Assembly (NCBI GenBank): GCA_003249015.1
Contig: QBLS01000021.1
Location: 17,785-81,784 of the forward strand
DNA: 64,000 nt
Direction: 5' to 3'
From: Pseudanabaena sp.
GTDB taxonomy: Bacteria; Cyanobacteriota; Cyanobacteriia; Pseudanabaenales; Pseudanabaenaceae
Below are positions 1-9,700 of this stretch, piece after piece. A model generated the notes under the pieces. It was not told the DNA's origin and searched no databases. It worked only from the letters and a program-made list of their open reading frames with translations. Position 1 is the stretch's first letter. Each line of letters begins with the position of its first letter. A program made the translations under genes and the position numbers.

Positions 1-28
1 TTGTTAGAATCTTTTAAAGGTAGGAAAA

Positions 29-1207
29 TTACTTACTGGTCGCCATCAGTTTCAGATATAAGTCTTGTATAGATTTGACATTTTGGATAATATTAAAAGG
101 ACTTTTCTCTAGGACTGTAAGGCAATTAGTCTGTGGATGTTGTTGTTTAATTTGACGAGAATTTAATACGGCTTCTACCCATATAGCGATCGGCTCGGAT
201 AAATCAATACGTTGGATCAAGGTTTTGATTTCATCAACCTCTTCTGTCACAACATCTGAAAGAATGACTGGTAAACCTGCGGCTTGAGCTTCTAAACCCA
301 CCAAGGGTAAACCCTCAAAGGAAGAGGGCAACATGAGCACGTCCATAGCACCCCGCATGATTTTAGGCACTTGATCTTGAGAACCTGCGAATATAACTCT
401 TGAAGCAATTCCCATCTCTAAAGCTTTGGTTGCGATCGCTTGTCTAAGTGGCCCATCTCCTACCAATAACAGGTAAGTATTTGGTTCTTTTTCTAGCACT
501 TTGGCGAGAATCTTGAGCATTAGTTCATGATTTTTGAGGGGAACAAAGCGTCCTACATGACCAATTACAAAAGCATCACTAGGAATGCCAAACTCTGACC
601 TCACACTAGGGCTATCTAAAGGTTGACGGAATAGCTCTAAGTCAATTCCACAATATAGAACTTGCCAACGTGGATCACTTTGCCAATTCTCGTTACCCAA
701 TAGGGCGTTAAGCGCTTTCCGACTAACACCTATACCTAAAGTTGTATATCGGTTTAGCCAATATCGCATTAATCCAAAATAGATCTGGCGATACCAAGGG
801 GCTTGCCGATCAAGAGGAGATGTGTCGCTGTGGGTTTGGACAATGCGATGGTAAATTTTTTGTTGGTGGGCAAGGAGTAAGAGATATCCACTAAACTGAT
901 GGAGGTGACTGTGGACGATGTCGTAGGAACCATGCTCTCGCAGTGCTTGTTTGAAATTAGCAGCAAAGAGCCAAGGTCTTTGGGGATAGAGACAGCGTAC
1001 AATTTTGACACCCAACTGATCTAATTCCGCATCAAAGAAAGGAAAATCGTCAGTCACATGAACCATTAAGTCAATTTGAAAGCGATCGCGATCTATATGT
1101 CGTAACATCTGCATAATCCAGCTTTCTAAGCCACCGCGATTACCCATTTGACCAACAATGTGAAGTACTTTAATTTTCGGTTTAGTCTTTTGGTTGGGGA
1201 TAGTCAT
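29..1207 (-). CDS. GT4-family (GT-B fold) glycosyltransferase
   Basis: A 392-residue cytosolic or membrane-associated glycosyltransferase that should move a sugar from a nucleotide-sugar donor. The N-terminal Rossmann half starts with KVLHIVGQMGNRGG and contains the VHSH stretch seen in EpsF-like capsule enzymes. The C-terminal donor-binding half has GHVGRFVPLKNH, LLLVGDGP and the EX7E-like EGLPLVGLEAQ motif near residues 295-310. It lies 9 bp after the flippase gene and is the last gene of the - strand operon that makes the synthetase. It may therefore glycosylate the NRPS/PKS product, or be an exopolysaccharide enzyme that shares the transcript. The family is certain; donor, acceptor and pathway are inferred. 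Confidence 0.9.
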   Translation of the reverse strand: MTIPNQKTKPKIKVLHIVGQMGNRGGLESWIMQMLRHIDRDRFQIDLMVHVTDDFPFFDAELDQLGVKIVRCLYPQRPWLFAANFKQALREHGSYDIVHSHLHQFSGYLLLLAHQQKIYHRIVQTHSDTSPLDRQAPWYRQIYFGLMRYWLNRYTTLGIGVSRKALNALLGNENWQSDPRWQVLYCGIDLELFRQPLDSPSVRSEFGIPSDAFVIGHVGRFVPLKNHELMLKILAKVLEKEPNTYLLLVGDGPLRQAIATKALEMGIASRVIFAGSQDQVPKIMRGAMDVLMLPSSFEGLPLVGLEAQAAGLPVILSDVVTEEVDEIKTLIQRIDLSEPIAIWVEAVLNSRQIKQQHPQTNCLTVLEKSPFNIIQNVKSIQDLYLKLMATSK

Positions 1208-1216
1208 ACTTCACCT

Positions 1217-2542
1217 TCAAGTTGATCGCAAGTTATTTTTGTGATGCTTTTTTGCAACGTAGATAATTGCTATCCCATTCAATCCTAAATCTATAGTTGA
1301 GCCGATCAATATAGCGATCGCCGCCCCATTTAAACCTTGACTTGGAATTAACCACAATGCAAGCAAAGCTGATATCGTTACTACAGTTGCAGATATAATC
1401 ATTTTAATCTGAAAACTTCTGGTCGCTGTAATCGATTGTCCAATAAAGGAAGAGACATCTTCAATTGAGCCTGCTAACATAAGTACAGTAAGTAGTTGTA
1501 TGTATTGCCCATATTCTTTGCGATAGATAGTTTCTAGAATTGGTTGACCAAATAGCCAGCAAGTTGTCATTATGATCGCCCCTATGACTATCGCAATCAT
1601 TATTAATTTTTTTAAAATTTGCCAGAATAATTTTAAATTCCCTTCTGCGTAGTATCGAGACATTCTTGGAATAGTAGAAGCTCCGAGGGGATTTAAAACT
1701 GTGTCACCGATCATCATCAGACTGGCAATGCTCGCAAAAACTCCCAGAGAAGCCTCACCTACATACTTTTCAATGAGATATCTAGGAACATTTGCATTGA
1801 AGCTAACTAGCAAAGTCACAATTCCCATGGGCAATGCTAACTTGGTAAGCGTAAATAATTTTTGGAAATACCATCTTTTATTAAAAAGTTTAGCCAAATT
1901 AATTCGCGCAGGAGGAGATAAATTATTGATTTCTAGGGAGTCATAAGCATAAGAATTAACTGTTGAAAGACTAGAGGGTGATTCACAGATAAATAGATAG
2001 ATAATCCGAAATAGAATTATGCTTATTAAACCTAAGACTAGGTTGCCTGTTAAATAAAGAATTATTCCAAGTAAACTGATCGAAACCACGCTCTTTACAA
2101 TTCCTAGTATAGCTATAGTTTTCATTTTCTCACTCTTCTGAATTAACCCATATAGAGTGCCACTAATTGCTTCTAAAGTTTTAAGTAATGCTAATAGACC
2201 AACTACAATTAGAATATCCCATGAATAGCCTACAAAAGTAGAGATAATCATGCTTAAAAACAATGCAAAGCCAGAGGTTACTAACCTTAAATTAAAATAA
2301 TCTTCAAACTCATACTGGTTTTTTGTATCTGTGATTTGTAAAGTATCTAAGTCTAAGTTAGTAAAGGCAAATATAGGAATCGTAATAGCATTAGCTAATG
2401 CAAATCTACCAACCAAGGCTTTGTCACAAAATTTAACTAGAAGTACATTAACTAAAAACTGGCTAATAGCAATAATAATAAATGCAAGAAATAGCCATGA
2501 AAATAGCTTTCTCAATGGTTTTCTTGCCTGAAGAGCTGACAT
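1217..2542 (-). CDS. Wzx/MATE-type oligosaccharide flippase (MOP superfamily)
   Basis: A 441-residue, very hydrophobic integral membrane protein with about 12-14 predicted helices, a size and pattern typical of the polysaccharide transporter branch of the MOP superfamily. These proteins flip lipid-linked sugars, or related amphiphiles, across the inner membrane. The start ATG shares one base with the stop of the terminal NRPS gene (TAATG), so the two are probably translationally coupled. No ABC exporter is visible in the biosynthetic locus, so this protein is the best candidate exporter for the product. The alternative is that it belongs to the polysaccharide system whose other genes lie at 51751-57333. 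Membrane character and family are well supported; substrate is inferred. Confidence 0.85.
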   Translation of the reverse strand: MSALQARKPLRKLFSWLFLAFIIIAISQFLVNVLLVKFCDKALVGRFALANAITIPIFAFTNLDLDTLQITDTKNQYEFEDYFNLRLVTSGFALFLSMIISTFVGYSWDILIVVGLLALLKTLEAISGTLYGLIQKSEKMKTIAILGIVKSVVSISLLGIILYLTGNLVLGLISIILFRIIYLFICESPSSLSTVNSYAYDSLEINNLSPPARINLAKLFNKRWYFQKLFTLTKLALPMGIVTLLVSFNANVPRYLIEKYVGEASLGVFASIASLMMIGDTVLNPLGASTIPRMSRYYAEGNLKLFWQILKKLIMIAIVIGAIIMTTCWLFGQPILETIYRKEYGQYIQLLTVLMLAGSIEDVSSFIGQSITATRSFQIKMIISATVVTISALLALWLIPSQGLNGAAIAILIGSTIDLGLNGIAIIYVAKKHHKNNLRST

Positions 2543-5500
2543 TATTTAGCCCCCTGAGCACTTTTAAAAAGATCCTTGCAATTATCATCAATAGATCTGT
2601 CTAAACAAGCTTGCAATTTCAGAGCAATTTTTTGAACTTCAGGCTCTTCAAATACTAAGTTATGTACTCCCTCAATAATATGATAATCAATCTCCTTCAA
2701 TGCTAATTTTAACCACATTTGCTCGTAGTCACTGAGGCGAGTTTTATCAAATACGGTTGTATTAATTAGGGTTACTGGATAATTAATAGGTTGCGGACGA
2801 TAATAGTTGATCGCCTCTAAATGAGCCGCCATATTATTTTGATATAGATAGAATTTGCGGAGATCAGGTGGAAGCGATCGCTTAGTCTTGAGATAGAACT
2901 TGCATTGCCACAGTTTAAATCTAGAATCAAGATATTCTAGAAATTTTTTAGGCTTTTGAGCAATCCGTTGAAATTTCTCTAGAAATGGAACTTTTAAGAA
3001 ATTGCGCCAACGCATTACCCAAAACTCTTTGATAGAAGGTAAAGTATTCTCCTTAAGTCCAGTTTCAAACCCTGTATCCATTAGAGCAAGTAAAGCGACT
3101 TCTTGACCTTGAGCATGAAGTTGTTGAGCCATTTCGTAGGCAACTACCCCCCCTGCACAGAATCCACCCAAATAATAGGGACCTTCTGGCTGTAAACCTC
3201 TAATTTCTTTTAAATAATTCGCTGCCATTTGTTCAATGCGATTAAGAGGGGGGTGTTTCCCATCTAATCCTTGGGCTTGTAATCCATAAAAAGGTTGATT
3301 GGCATTCAAATGCTTGACTAAATTGCGATATACAAACACTTCGCCAAAACCTTCATGGATGCAAAAGAAGGGTGGGTTAGTTCCATTGGGCTTTAGCGGC
3401 ACTAAATAATGCCAACTAGGAGTCCAGCCTTGACGCAAAAGTTTAGCAAGCTCAGCAATCGTAGGTGACTGGAATATAGACATGATGGGAACGGGATGAC
3501 CTACCACTTCCTCTAATTGTGCGCTGAGACGAATTGCCAATAAAGAATGTCCACCTGACTCGAAGAAATTGTCATGGGTACTAAGCGTTTTTACTCCTAA
3601 CAATTTTTGCCAAATATGGGCTATGCGTAGTTCTAATTCATCTTGAGGATAATTAGTATGATTAATATCTTGATAAGTTTGAGCTTGATTGGGTGCAGGT
3701 AAAGCTCGGCGATCTATTTTCCCGTTTTGGGTTAGAGGGAAACTGTCTAGGATTACGAAGGTTGCAGGAACCATATACTCAGGTAAGTTCTCTTTAAGAA
3801 AGCTTCGTAATTCAGGAATCGATACTTTTAAACCTGAGTTGCAAATCACGTAAGCTACTAAGCGATCGCTACCTGATTGCTGCGGATCAACGATCACCAC
3901 TGATTGATTAACGGTAGGATGTTGAGCTAATACAGATTCAATCTCACCTAATTCAATCCGAAAGCCCCTTAGCTTGACTTGAAAATCAATGCGCCCCAAA
4001 TACTCAATTGAACCATTATGTAAGTAGCGAACTCTGTCACCAGTTTTATAAAGTTTCGCATTAGGATCAGCACTAAAAGGATCAGCAATAAATCTTTCCG
4101 AAGTGAGGTCAGGACGATTGAGATAGCCACGCGCCACCTGCACACCGCCAATATGTAACTCACCTGCCACACCAATTGGCACAGGTTGCAGTTGACCATC
4201 AAGGACATACAACTGAGTATTTGCCAAAGGTCTACCAATCGAGACTTGACGATCATCAGGCTTAACTTGAGAGATGGTAGCCCAGACAGTAGCCTCAGTA
4301 GGTCCATAGAGATTCCAGACAAAACCATTCTGGCTAGCTAGAGATGAAGCTAAAGGCAAAGGCAAGTTTTCACCACCACAAAGTACCTTAAAGTTCTTGC
4401 CACCTTGCCAACCAACCTCTAAGAGCATTCGCCAAGTCGAAGGAGTAGCCTGCATACAGGTGGCTTGCTCAGAGATAATTAATTGCTGTAATTGCATTGC
4501 ATCACGCGCAACATCACGACTAGCGATAATTAGTTTTGCTCCTACTAGTAGTGGTAGATAAAGCTCTAACACCGCAATATCAAAACAGATCGTCGTTACT
4601 GCGACTAAAACATCTGATTGACTTAAGATCGGCGTATTTTGCATACTCAGCAAAAAGTTTGTGACTCCTTTATGCAAGACTTGCACACCTTTAGGTTTAC
4701 CAGTCGAACCTGAAGTATAGATTACATAGGCTAATTGATTCGAGTCGATAAGAACATTGGGATTATGTATTACTTGCTGAGTGAATTTGTCTCTATCTCC
4801 ATCTAAGCTAATGATTAGCCCTGAATATTCTGGGGGAATAAGGCTATCTTGAGTAATTAGTATTTGAGCTTGAGAATCGCTGAGCATATATTCAATGCGA
4901 TCGCGAGGATAGCTAGGGTCAATTGGTACATAGGTAGCCCCTGCTTTGAGGATGCCGAGTAATCCCACTAGCATGTCGAGAGAGCGTTCTATGCAAATAC
5001 CGATTAATTGCTCTGATTGAATACCGATCGCTAAGAGGTGGTGAGCTAATTGATTGGCTTTTTGATTTAGTTCTTGATAAGTTAGTTTCTGGTTTTCGTA
5101 GATAACTGCGATCGCATTTGGTGTTTTGACAACTTGCGCTTCAACTAGTTCAGGTAAGCAAATATCTTTAGGGTAGTTAACGACTGTATTATTCCAGTCA
5201 AAGAGAATTTGATGCTGTTCAGTTGGACTTAGTAAAGATATTTGACTAACTTTGTGTTGAGGATTAGTGGCGATCGCTTCTAGGAGATTTTGGAAATGTC
5301 CAGCTATTTGTTCGATAGTTGAGCGCTCAAACAGATCAGTATTGTATTCAAAATTACCTGCTAAGCCATCGGGTGAATCTAGCATTTCTAGAGTTAGATC
5401 CAGTTGCGTAGTATTGCTTTCGACTTCTATCCCTGACAAACTCAAATCTGGCATCTGTAAAGATTGCGCTGGTGAGTTTTGCAGAATAAACATCACTTGA

Positions 5501-6771
5501 AATAGAGGATGATAGCTAAGATTACGTTCGGGTTGTAGCTCCTCAACTAGCTTTTCAAAAGGGAGGCTTTGATGATCGTAAGCATCAAGAGCAATTTTTT
5601 TAACTTGAGCTAACAGTTCTTGAAAAGAAGGATTTTGTTGAATTTGAATACGCAAGACTAAATTATTTACAAAAAATCCCAGTAGATTTTCAACCTCAGC
5701 GCGATCGCGATTAGCGATCGGTGAGCCGATAATGATATCTGTCTGTTCACAATAGCGACAGAGTAGCACTGCAAAAGCTGTGCACAGAGTCATAAATAGA
5801 GTAGCGCCATTTTGCTGTCCTAAGCGATTGAGTCGCTGAGTAAGCGCAAGACTAAGCTGAAAGGGAACTTTACTACCTTGGAAAGTTTGTATCGGCGGAC
5901 GAGGGTGATCGGTTGGCAATTCTAAAAGGGGCGGAATATGGGCTAGCTGTTGTCGCCAGTAACTGAGGTGGCGTTCAAGAACATCGCCTTGCAACCAATT
6001 GCGCTGCCATGTAGCAAAGTCAGCATATTGGATTGGTAATTCAGGTAAGGGAGATAGTTTGCCTTGCGAAAATGCTCCATAAATGATTGCAAATTCTTTT
6101 AAAAAGATGCCCATAAACCAACCATCAGCAGCGATGTGGTGGACTGCTAAGACCAAGATATGGGAAATTTCGCCTAGGCACAGTAACTGACAACGAAAAA
6201 TTGGACCCCTTTGGAGATCAAAAGGCTTGGCTCGTTCGGTTGCGGCTAATTCTTTAACAGCGATCGCTTGTTTAGTTTCAGGCTCGCTCTGCAAATCAAT
6301 AATTGGGATATCAAGGCTTTGTGGTGGATGAATTTTTTGGGCAATATCACCATTGATATTCGCAAAGGTTGTCCTTAGAACCTCATGACGACGCACGATT
6401 TCAGAGATTGTCTTCACTAAAACTTGCGTATCTAATTTACCTGTTAAGGCGATCGCTGGGGCTGGCCAGTTGTAGGTCGCACTTTCTCCTCCTTCTAACT
6501 CATTGAGAAACCACAGGCGCTGTTGAGAGAACGATAGAGGTAAATTTTGATCACGGGAAACTGGTTGGATCGGAGCTAATCTGCCGCGATCGCCGATGGC
6601 TAAGTTTTGGTTGAGAGTAGCAATAATTTCAGTTTTGTGTTTAGACAGTTCCGCCAATAACTGGGGGGTTAAGACATCCTCTAAGCCACTATAACGAAGG
6701 CGATCGCCTTGAACCCACAGTTTGACTCCGCGATCGCTAAGATCATTTATCCAATCCTGAATCATACTCAT
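2542..6771 (-). CDS. Terminal NRPS: TubC dock-C-A(Gly)-PCP-TE
   Basis: A 1409-residue release module. Residues 1-55 form a TubC-type docking domain. A condensation domain follows, with HHIAADG near residue 210. The adenylation domain has TSGSTGKPKG near 685, NLYGPTEATVW near 820 and NGKIDRRAL near 1015. My reading of the ten pocket residues is D-I-L-Q-L-G-L-V-W-K, one substitution from the classic glycine code. The PCP serine is in GGHSLL near 1075. The C-terminal thioesterase has Cys1205 as nucleophile (GFCAG instead of GxSxG), a candidate Asp in LALMDTG and a candidate His in EGVHNL. The ATG overlaps the stop of the upstream PKS as ATGA. Its adenylation core is nearly identical at DNA level to positions 38455-39650. 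It should add the last residue and release or cyclise the chain. Confidence 0.95.
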   Translation of the reverse strand: MSMIQDWINDLSDRGVKLWVQGDRLRYSGLEDVLTPQLLAELSKHKTEIIATLNQNLAIGDRGRLAPIQPVSRDQNLPLSFSQQRLWFLNELEGGESATYNWPAPAIALTGKLDTQVLVKTISEIVRRHEVLRTTFANINGDIAQKIHPPQSLDIPIIDLQSEPETKQAIAVKELAATERAKPFDLQRGPIFRCQLLCLGEISHILVLAVHHIAADGWFMGIFLKEFAIIYGAFSQGKLSPLPELPIQYADFATWQRNWLQGDVLERHLSYWRQQLAHIPPLLELPTDHPRPPIQTFQGSKVPFQLSLALTQRLNRLGQQNGATLFMTLCTAFAVLLCRYCEQTDIIIGSPIANRDRAEVENLLGFFVNNLVLRIQIQQNPSFQELLAQVKKIALDAYDHQSLPFEKLVEELQPERNLSYHPLFQVMFILQNSPAQSLQMPDLSLSGIEVESNTTQLDLTLEMLDSPDGLAGNFEYNTDLFERSTIEQIAGHFQNLLEAIATNPQHKVSQISLLSPTEQHQILFDWNNTVVNYPKDICLPELVEAQVVKTPNAIAVIYENQKLTYQELNQKANQLAHHLLAIGIQSEQLIGICIERSLDMLVGLLGILKAGATYVPIDPSYPRDRIEYMLSDSQAQILITQDSLIPPEYSGLIISLDGDRDKFTQQVIHNPNVLIDSNQLAYVIYTSGSTGKPKGVQVLHKGVTNFLLSMQNTPILSQSDVLVAVTTICFDIAVLELYLPLLVGAKLIIASRDVARDAMQLQQLIISEQATCMQATPSTWRMLLEVGWQGGKNFKVLCGGENLPLPLASSLASQNGFVWNLYGPTEATVWATISQVKPDDRQVSIGRPLANTQLYVLDGQLQPVPIGVAGELHIGGVQVARGYLNRPDLTSERFIADPFSADPNAKLYKTGDRVRYLHNGSIEYLGRIDFQVKLRGFRIELGEIESVLAQHPTVNQSVVIVDPQQSGSDRLVAYVICNSGLKVSIPELRSFLKENLPEYMVPATFVILDSFPLTQNGKIDRRALPAPNQAQTYQDINHTNYPQDELELRIAHIWQKLLGVKTLSTHDNFFESGGHSLLAIRLSAQLEEVVGHPVPIMSIFQSPTIAELAKLLRQGWTPSWHYLVPLKPNGTNPPFFCIHEGFGEVFVYRNLVKHLNANQPFYGLQAQGLDGKHPPLNRIEQMAANYLKEIRGLQPEGPYYLGGFCAGGVVAYEMAQQLHAQGQEVALLALMDTGFETGLKENTLPSIKEFWVMRWRNFLKVPFLEKFQRIAQKPKKFLEYLDSRFKLWQCKFYLKTKRSLPPDLRKFYLYQNNMAAHLEAINYYRPQPINYPVTLINTTVFDKTRLSDYEQMWLKLALKEIDYHIIEGVHNLVFEEPEVQKIALKLQACLDRSIDDNCKDLFKSAQGAK
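3945..5115 (-). repeat. Inverted repeat copy 1: Gly adenylation cassette
   Basis: This stretch covers the adenylation core inside the terminal NRPS gene and is an almost exact inverted copy of positions 38455-39650. By eye, long runs are identical or differ by single third-codon bases, for example 4681-4740 against the reverse complement of 38838-38897. A divergent patch lies between the A2 and A3 motifs (about 4745-4860 here). Identity falls off just past the A8 motif (VKLRGFRIELGEIE). Outside the repeat the two modules resemble each other only as ordinary homologues. This pattern suggests recent duplication or gene conversion of a substrate-selecting cassette. Confidence 0.9.
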
Positions 6772-9700
6772 AGCTCACCTTCTATTAATCTTGCTGTTTC
6801 GGAGTTGGCAAGCTTAGGTTCCATACTGTGTGATTTTGCCGATTCAATAATTTTCCCTAAACTAGATAAAGTTGGATTTTCAAATAGATCACGATGACTT
6901 AGCTCTAATTGAAAAGATTCGCGTAATTGCGAGATAATTCTAGTGATTAGCAAAGAATCTCCTCCTAATTCAAAGAAATTATCATAAATGCCAATTTGAC
7001 TAATTCCGAGAAAATCTTGCCAAATATTTGCAAGGCTTTGTTCGATCTCACTTTTGGGAGCTACATAAGAATTCGACAAAGTAGGGCGGGAATGCAACGA
7101 TGAAACAGAACTAGCTTTTTCCTGTACTGTTTGCTGTTTGCTATCAAATCGTTCAAGTCTATTCTCATAAATCCATTGATTGAGACGCTGATGAAGATTC
7201 CCTGTAGAGACAACTACTTGATGAAGAGAATCTTGTTCGAGAATTAGTTGTAATAACTCCATACCTTGATTGGGTAATATTACAAAATCTTTTTGATTGG
7301 AAGTGGGCAAATCCTTTAATTCTTGAAGCTGCCAACTATCCCAATTGATTGAAAGCCAAGGAGTAGGATTTGTCTGTTGCTGTTGCTGAGCAAAAGCATC
7401 CATAAACAAATTTGCTGCGGAATAAGCAAAATACCCCAGTCCTCCTAAAACCGAAGACAAAGAGGAGAAAAGTAGGCAAAAATCGATATTTTGAGATCTC
7501 AAGACTTGCTCTAAAACTAGCAACCCATATACTTTTGGGCGTAACTGTTGCTCGCAGTTAGGCGGATCTAGCAACCTAATTTCTTGAAATGCTTGTTCAG
7601 TGAGAACTCCAGCCGCATGGATGACACCATTAATTGCACCCCATTTCTGGTTAACTTCCGCAAATACCGCTACCATTTGACTGAGATTAGCAACATCGGC
7701 TCTAGCAATAAGTACTTCAGAGCTAAGACTCTCAATAACTTGCAATTTTTGAATCTTCTGACTAACTGTATCTTCAGGACTATGTGTTGATAACCATTGC
7801 TGCCATTCAGATTTCACAGGAAAAGGCGATCGCCCGACTAATACTAATTTTGCTTGACATGTCCGCGCTAGATATTCGGCGAGTACTAACCCAATACCTC
7901 CTAAACCACCAGTAATAAAATATACGCCACCCTTCTTCAGTCGCGGAGAATTAGATTGACCACTCTCTAATTTAACTGGCTCATAGGTCTGAATCCATCG
8001 ACGATTTGATCGATATGCGACTACTGGCTCACAGGTATTAGTACTAATATCAGCATAGATATTGTCAATTAATCTATCAGTTTGCCAGCTATTGATATCT
8101 ACTAAAGCGACATCAATACTCTGACAGCGAATATTGGCATATTCTTGGGGAATTACTTTACACGCTCCTAATAAAGTTGCTTTCTCAGGTTGCATAGATT
8201 CTTGCCCCGTCAGAGACTGCATATTATTGGAAATCATAGCTAGCTTCAATTGGCTGAAAATTGCATGTTTAGCGATCGCCTGAGTCAAGAAAAGCAAGCT
8301 ATATAGTCCCAGACTTTGAGCTTTCTTAATCGCTTCTTCACCTTCGATAGAAGTATGTCCAGTAACATTCCATAAATGTACAATCTGATTTGGAAATTGA
8401 TTGAGACGCTGTAATGTCTCAATCAGCAATTCGTAATCCTTCGCATGATTCGGATTGATCGAGTAACTGCGATCGCTCAATTGCGTAAATTGAGAACCAA
8501 CTTCGACGGTGATTACCTGATGCTCAAGTCCTTCTAGCTTTTGGATGAATTTATTAGCTAATCCCATCTCATCTTTAAATACAAGATAAATTGATGGGAT
8601 AGATACTTTGGTCTGCGGAATCGCGGTTGATTTCCACGCAGGACTATATAACCAGTCTTGGATATTAGATCGTTGATCAATCAAAGTTTCTACCTGTAAT
8701 TGAGGCATTGATAAGGGATCGATCCAATAGCGCTGACGCTCAAAGGGATAAGTCGGTAAAGGTAATCTCAGCCTGCGCTCATTTTGATATTTACTTTCCC
8801 AATCTATTGCTACACCAGCCAGCCATAACTGACCAAGACAATTTAGTAATACTTCTGTATCTAAGACTTGATCCTGAGGATGACGGATAGAAGTTAGCAC
8901 TCTCTGAGGCTGGGCGATCGCAGGATGACGACGAGCCAAAGTACTCAACGAGCGACCAGCCCCCACCTCTAGCATGACGGTATCTCGATCTTGCAGCAAT
9001 CGGTCTAATCCAGCCGCAAAGCGGACAGGTTGGCGAATATGACCTACCCAATAGTTAGGATCGGTTGCTTCTGAGGCTGTAATCCAATCCCCTGTAACAT
9101 TTGAGATGTAAGGAATTGATGGAGAATTGAGTTTCACCTGCGATACTTCAGTTAAGAACTCTGACAAAATTGGTTCCATCATGCTGGAATGGAAAGCATG
9201 GGAAGTAACTAACTGACGGCATTCTACACCCATTTCTCGTAATCGCTGCTCAAGATCATCAATGGAGGCGATCGCACCAGAAACAACACACATTTCTGAG
9301 CCGTTGACAGCTGCTAAATCGAGTTGACCATTTAGTAATGGTCTCACCATTGCTTCAGCAAGGGGAATAGCTAGCATTTTCCCTGCGGGTAATGACTGCA
9401 TCATGCGTCCACGCACTACGACTAGTCTGAGGGCATCTTCCAGAGACAAGACTCCTGAGATACAGGCTGCCACATATTCACCGAGACTATGACCAGTCAT
9501 GGCTTTGGGTTTAATGCCCCATGCTATCCAAAGCTGAGCTAGGGCATATTCCAAGGCAAAAATTAATGGCTGGGCGATCGCAGTCTGTTGTAATTTTTGA
9601 CTCATCAGCGCAGCTTCACTTTCAGGGGGATATATCGCTTGCCTGATATCAAGCCCCATCTGAGGTTGCAATAGATCGCAGCAGCAATCAAAATGTTCGC

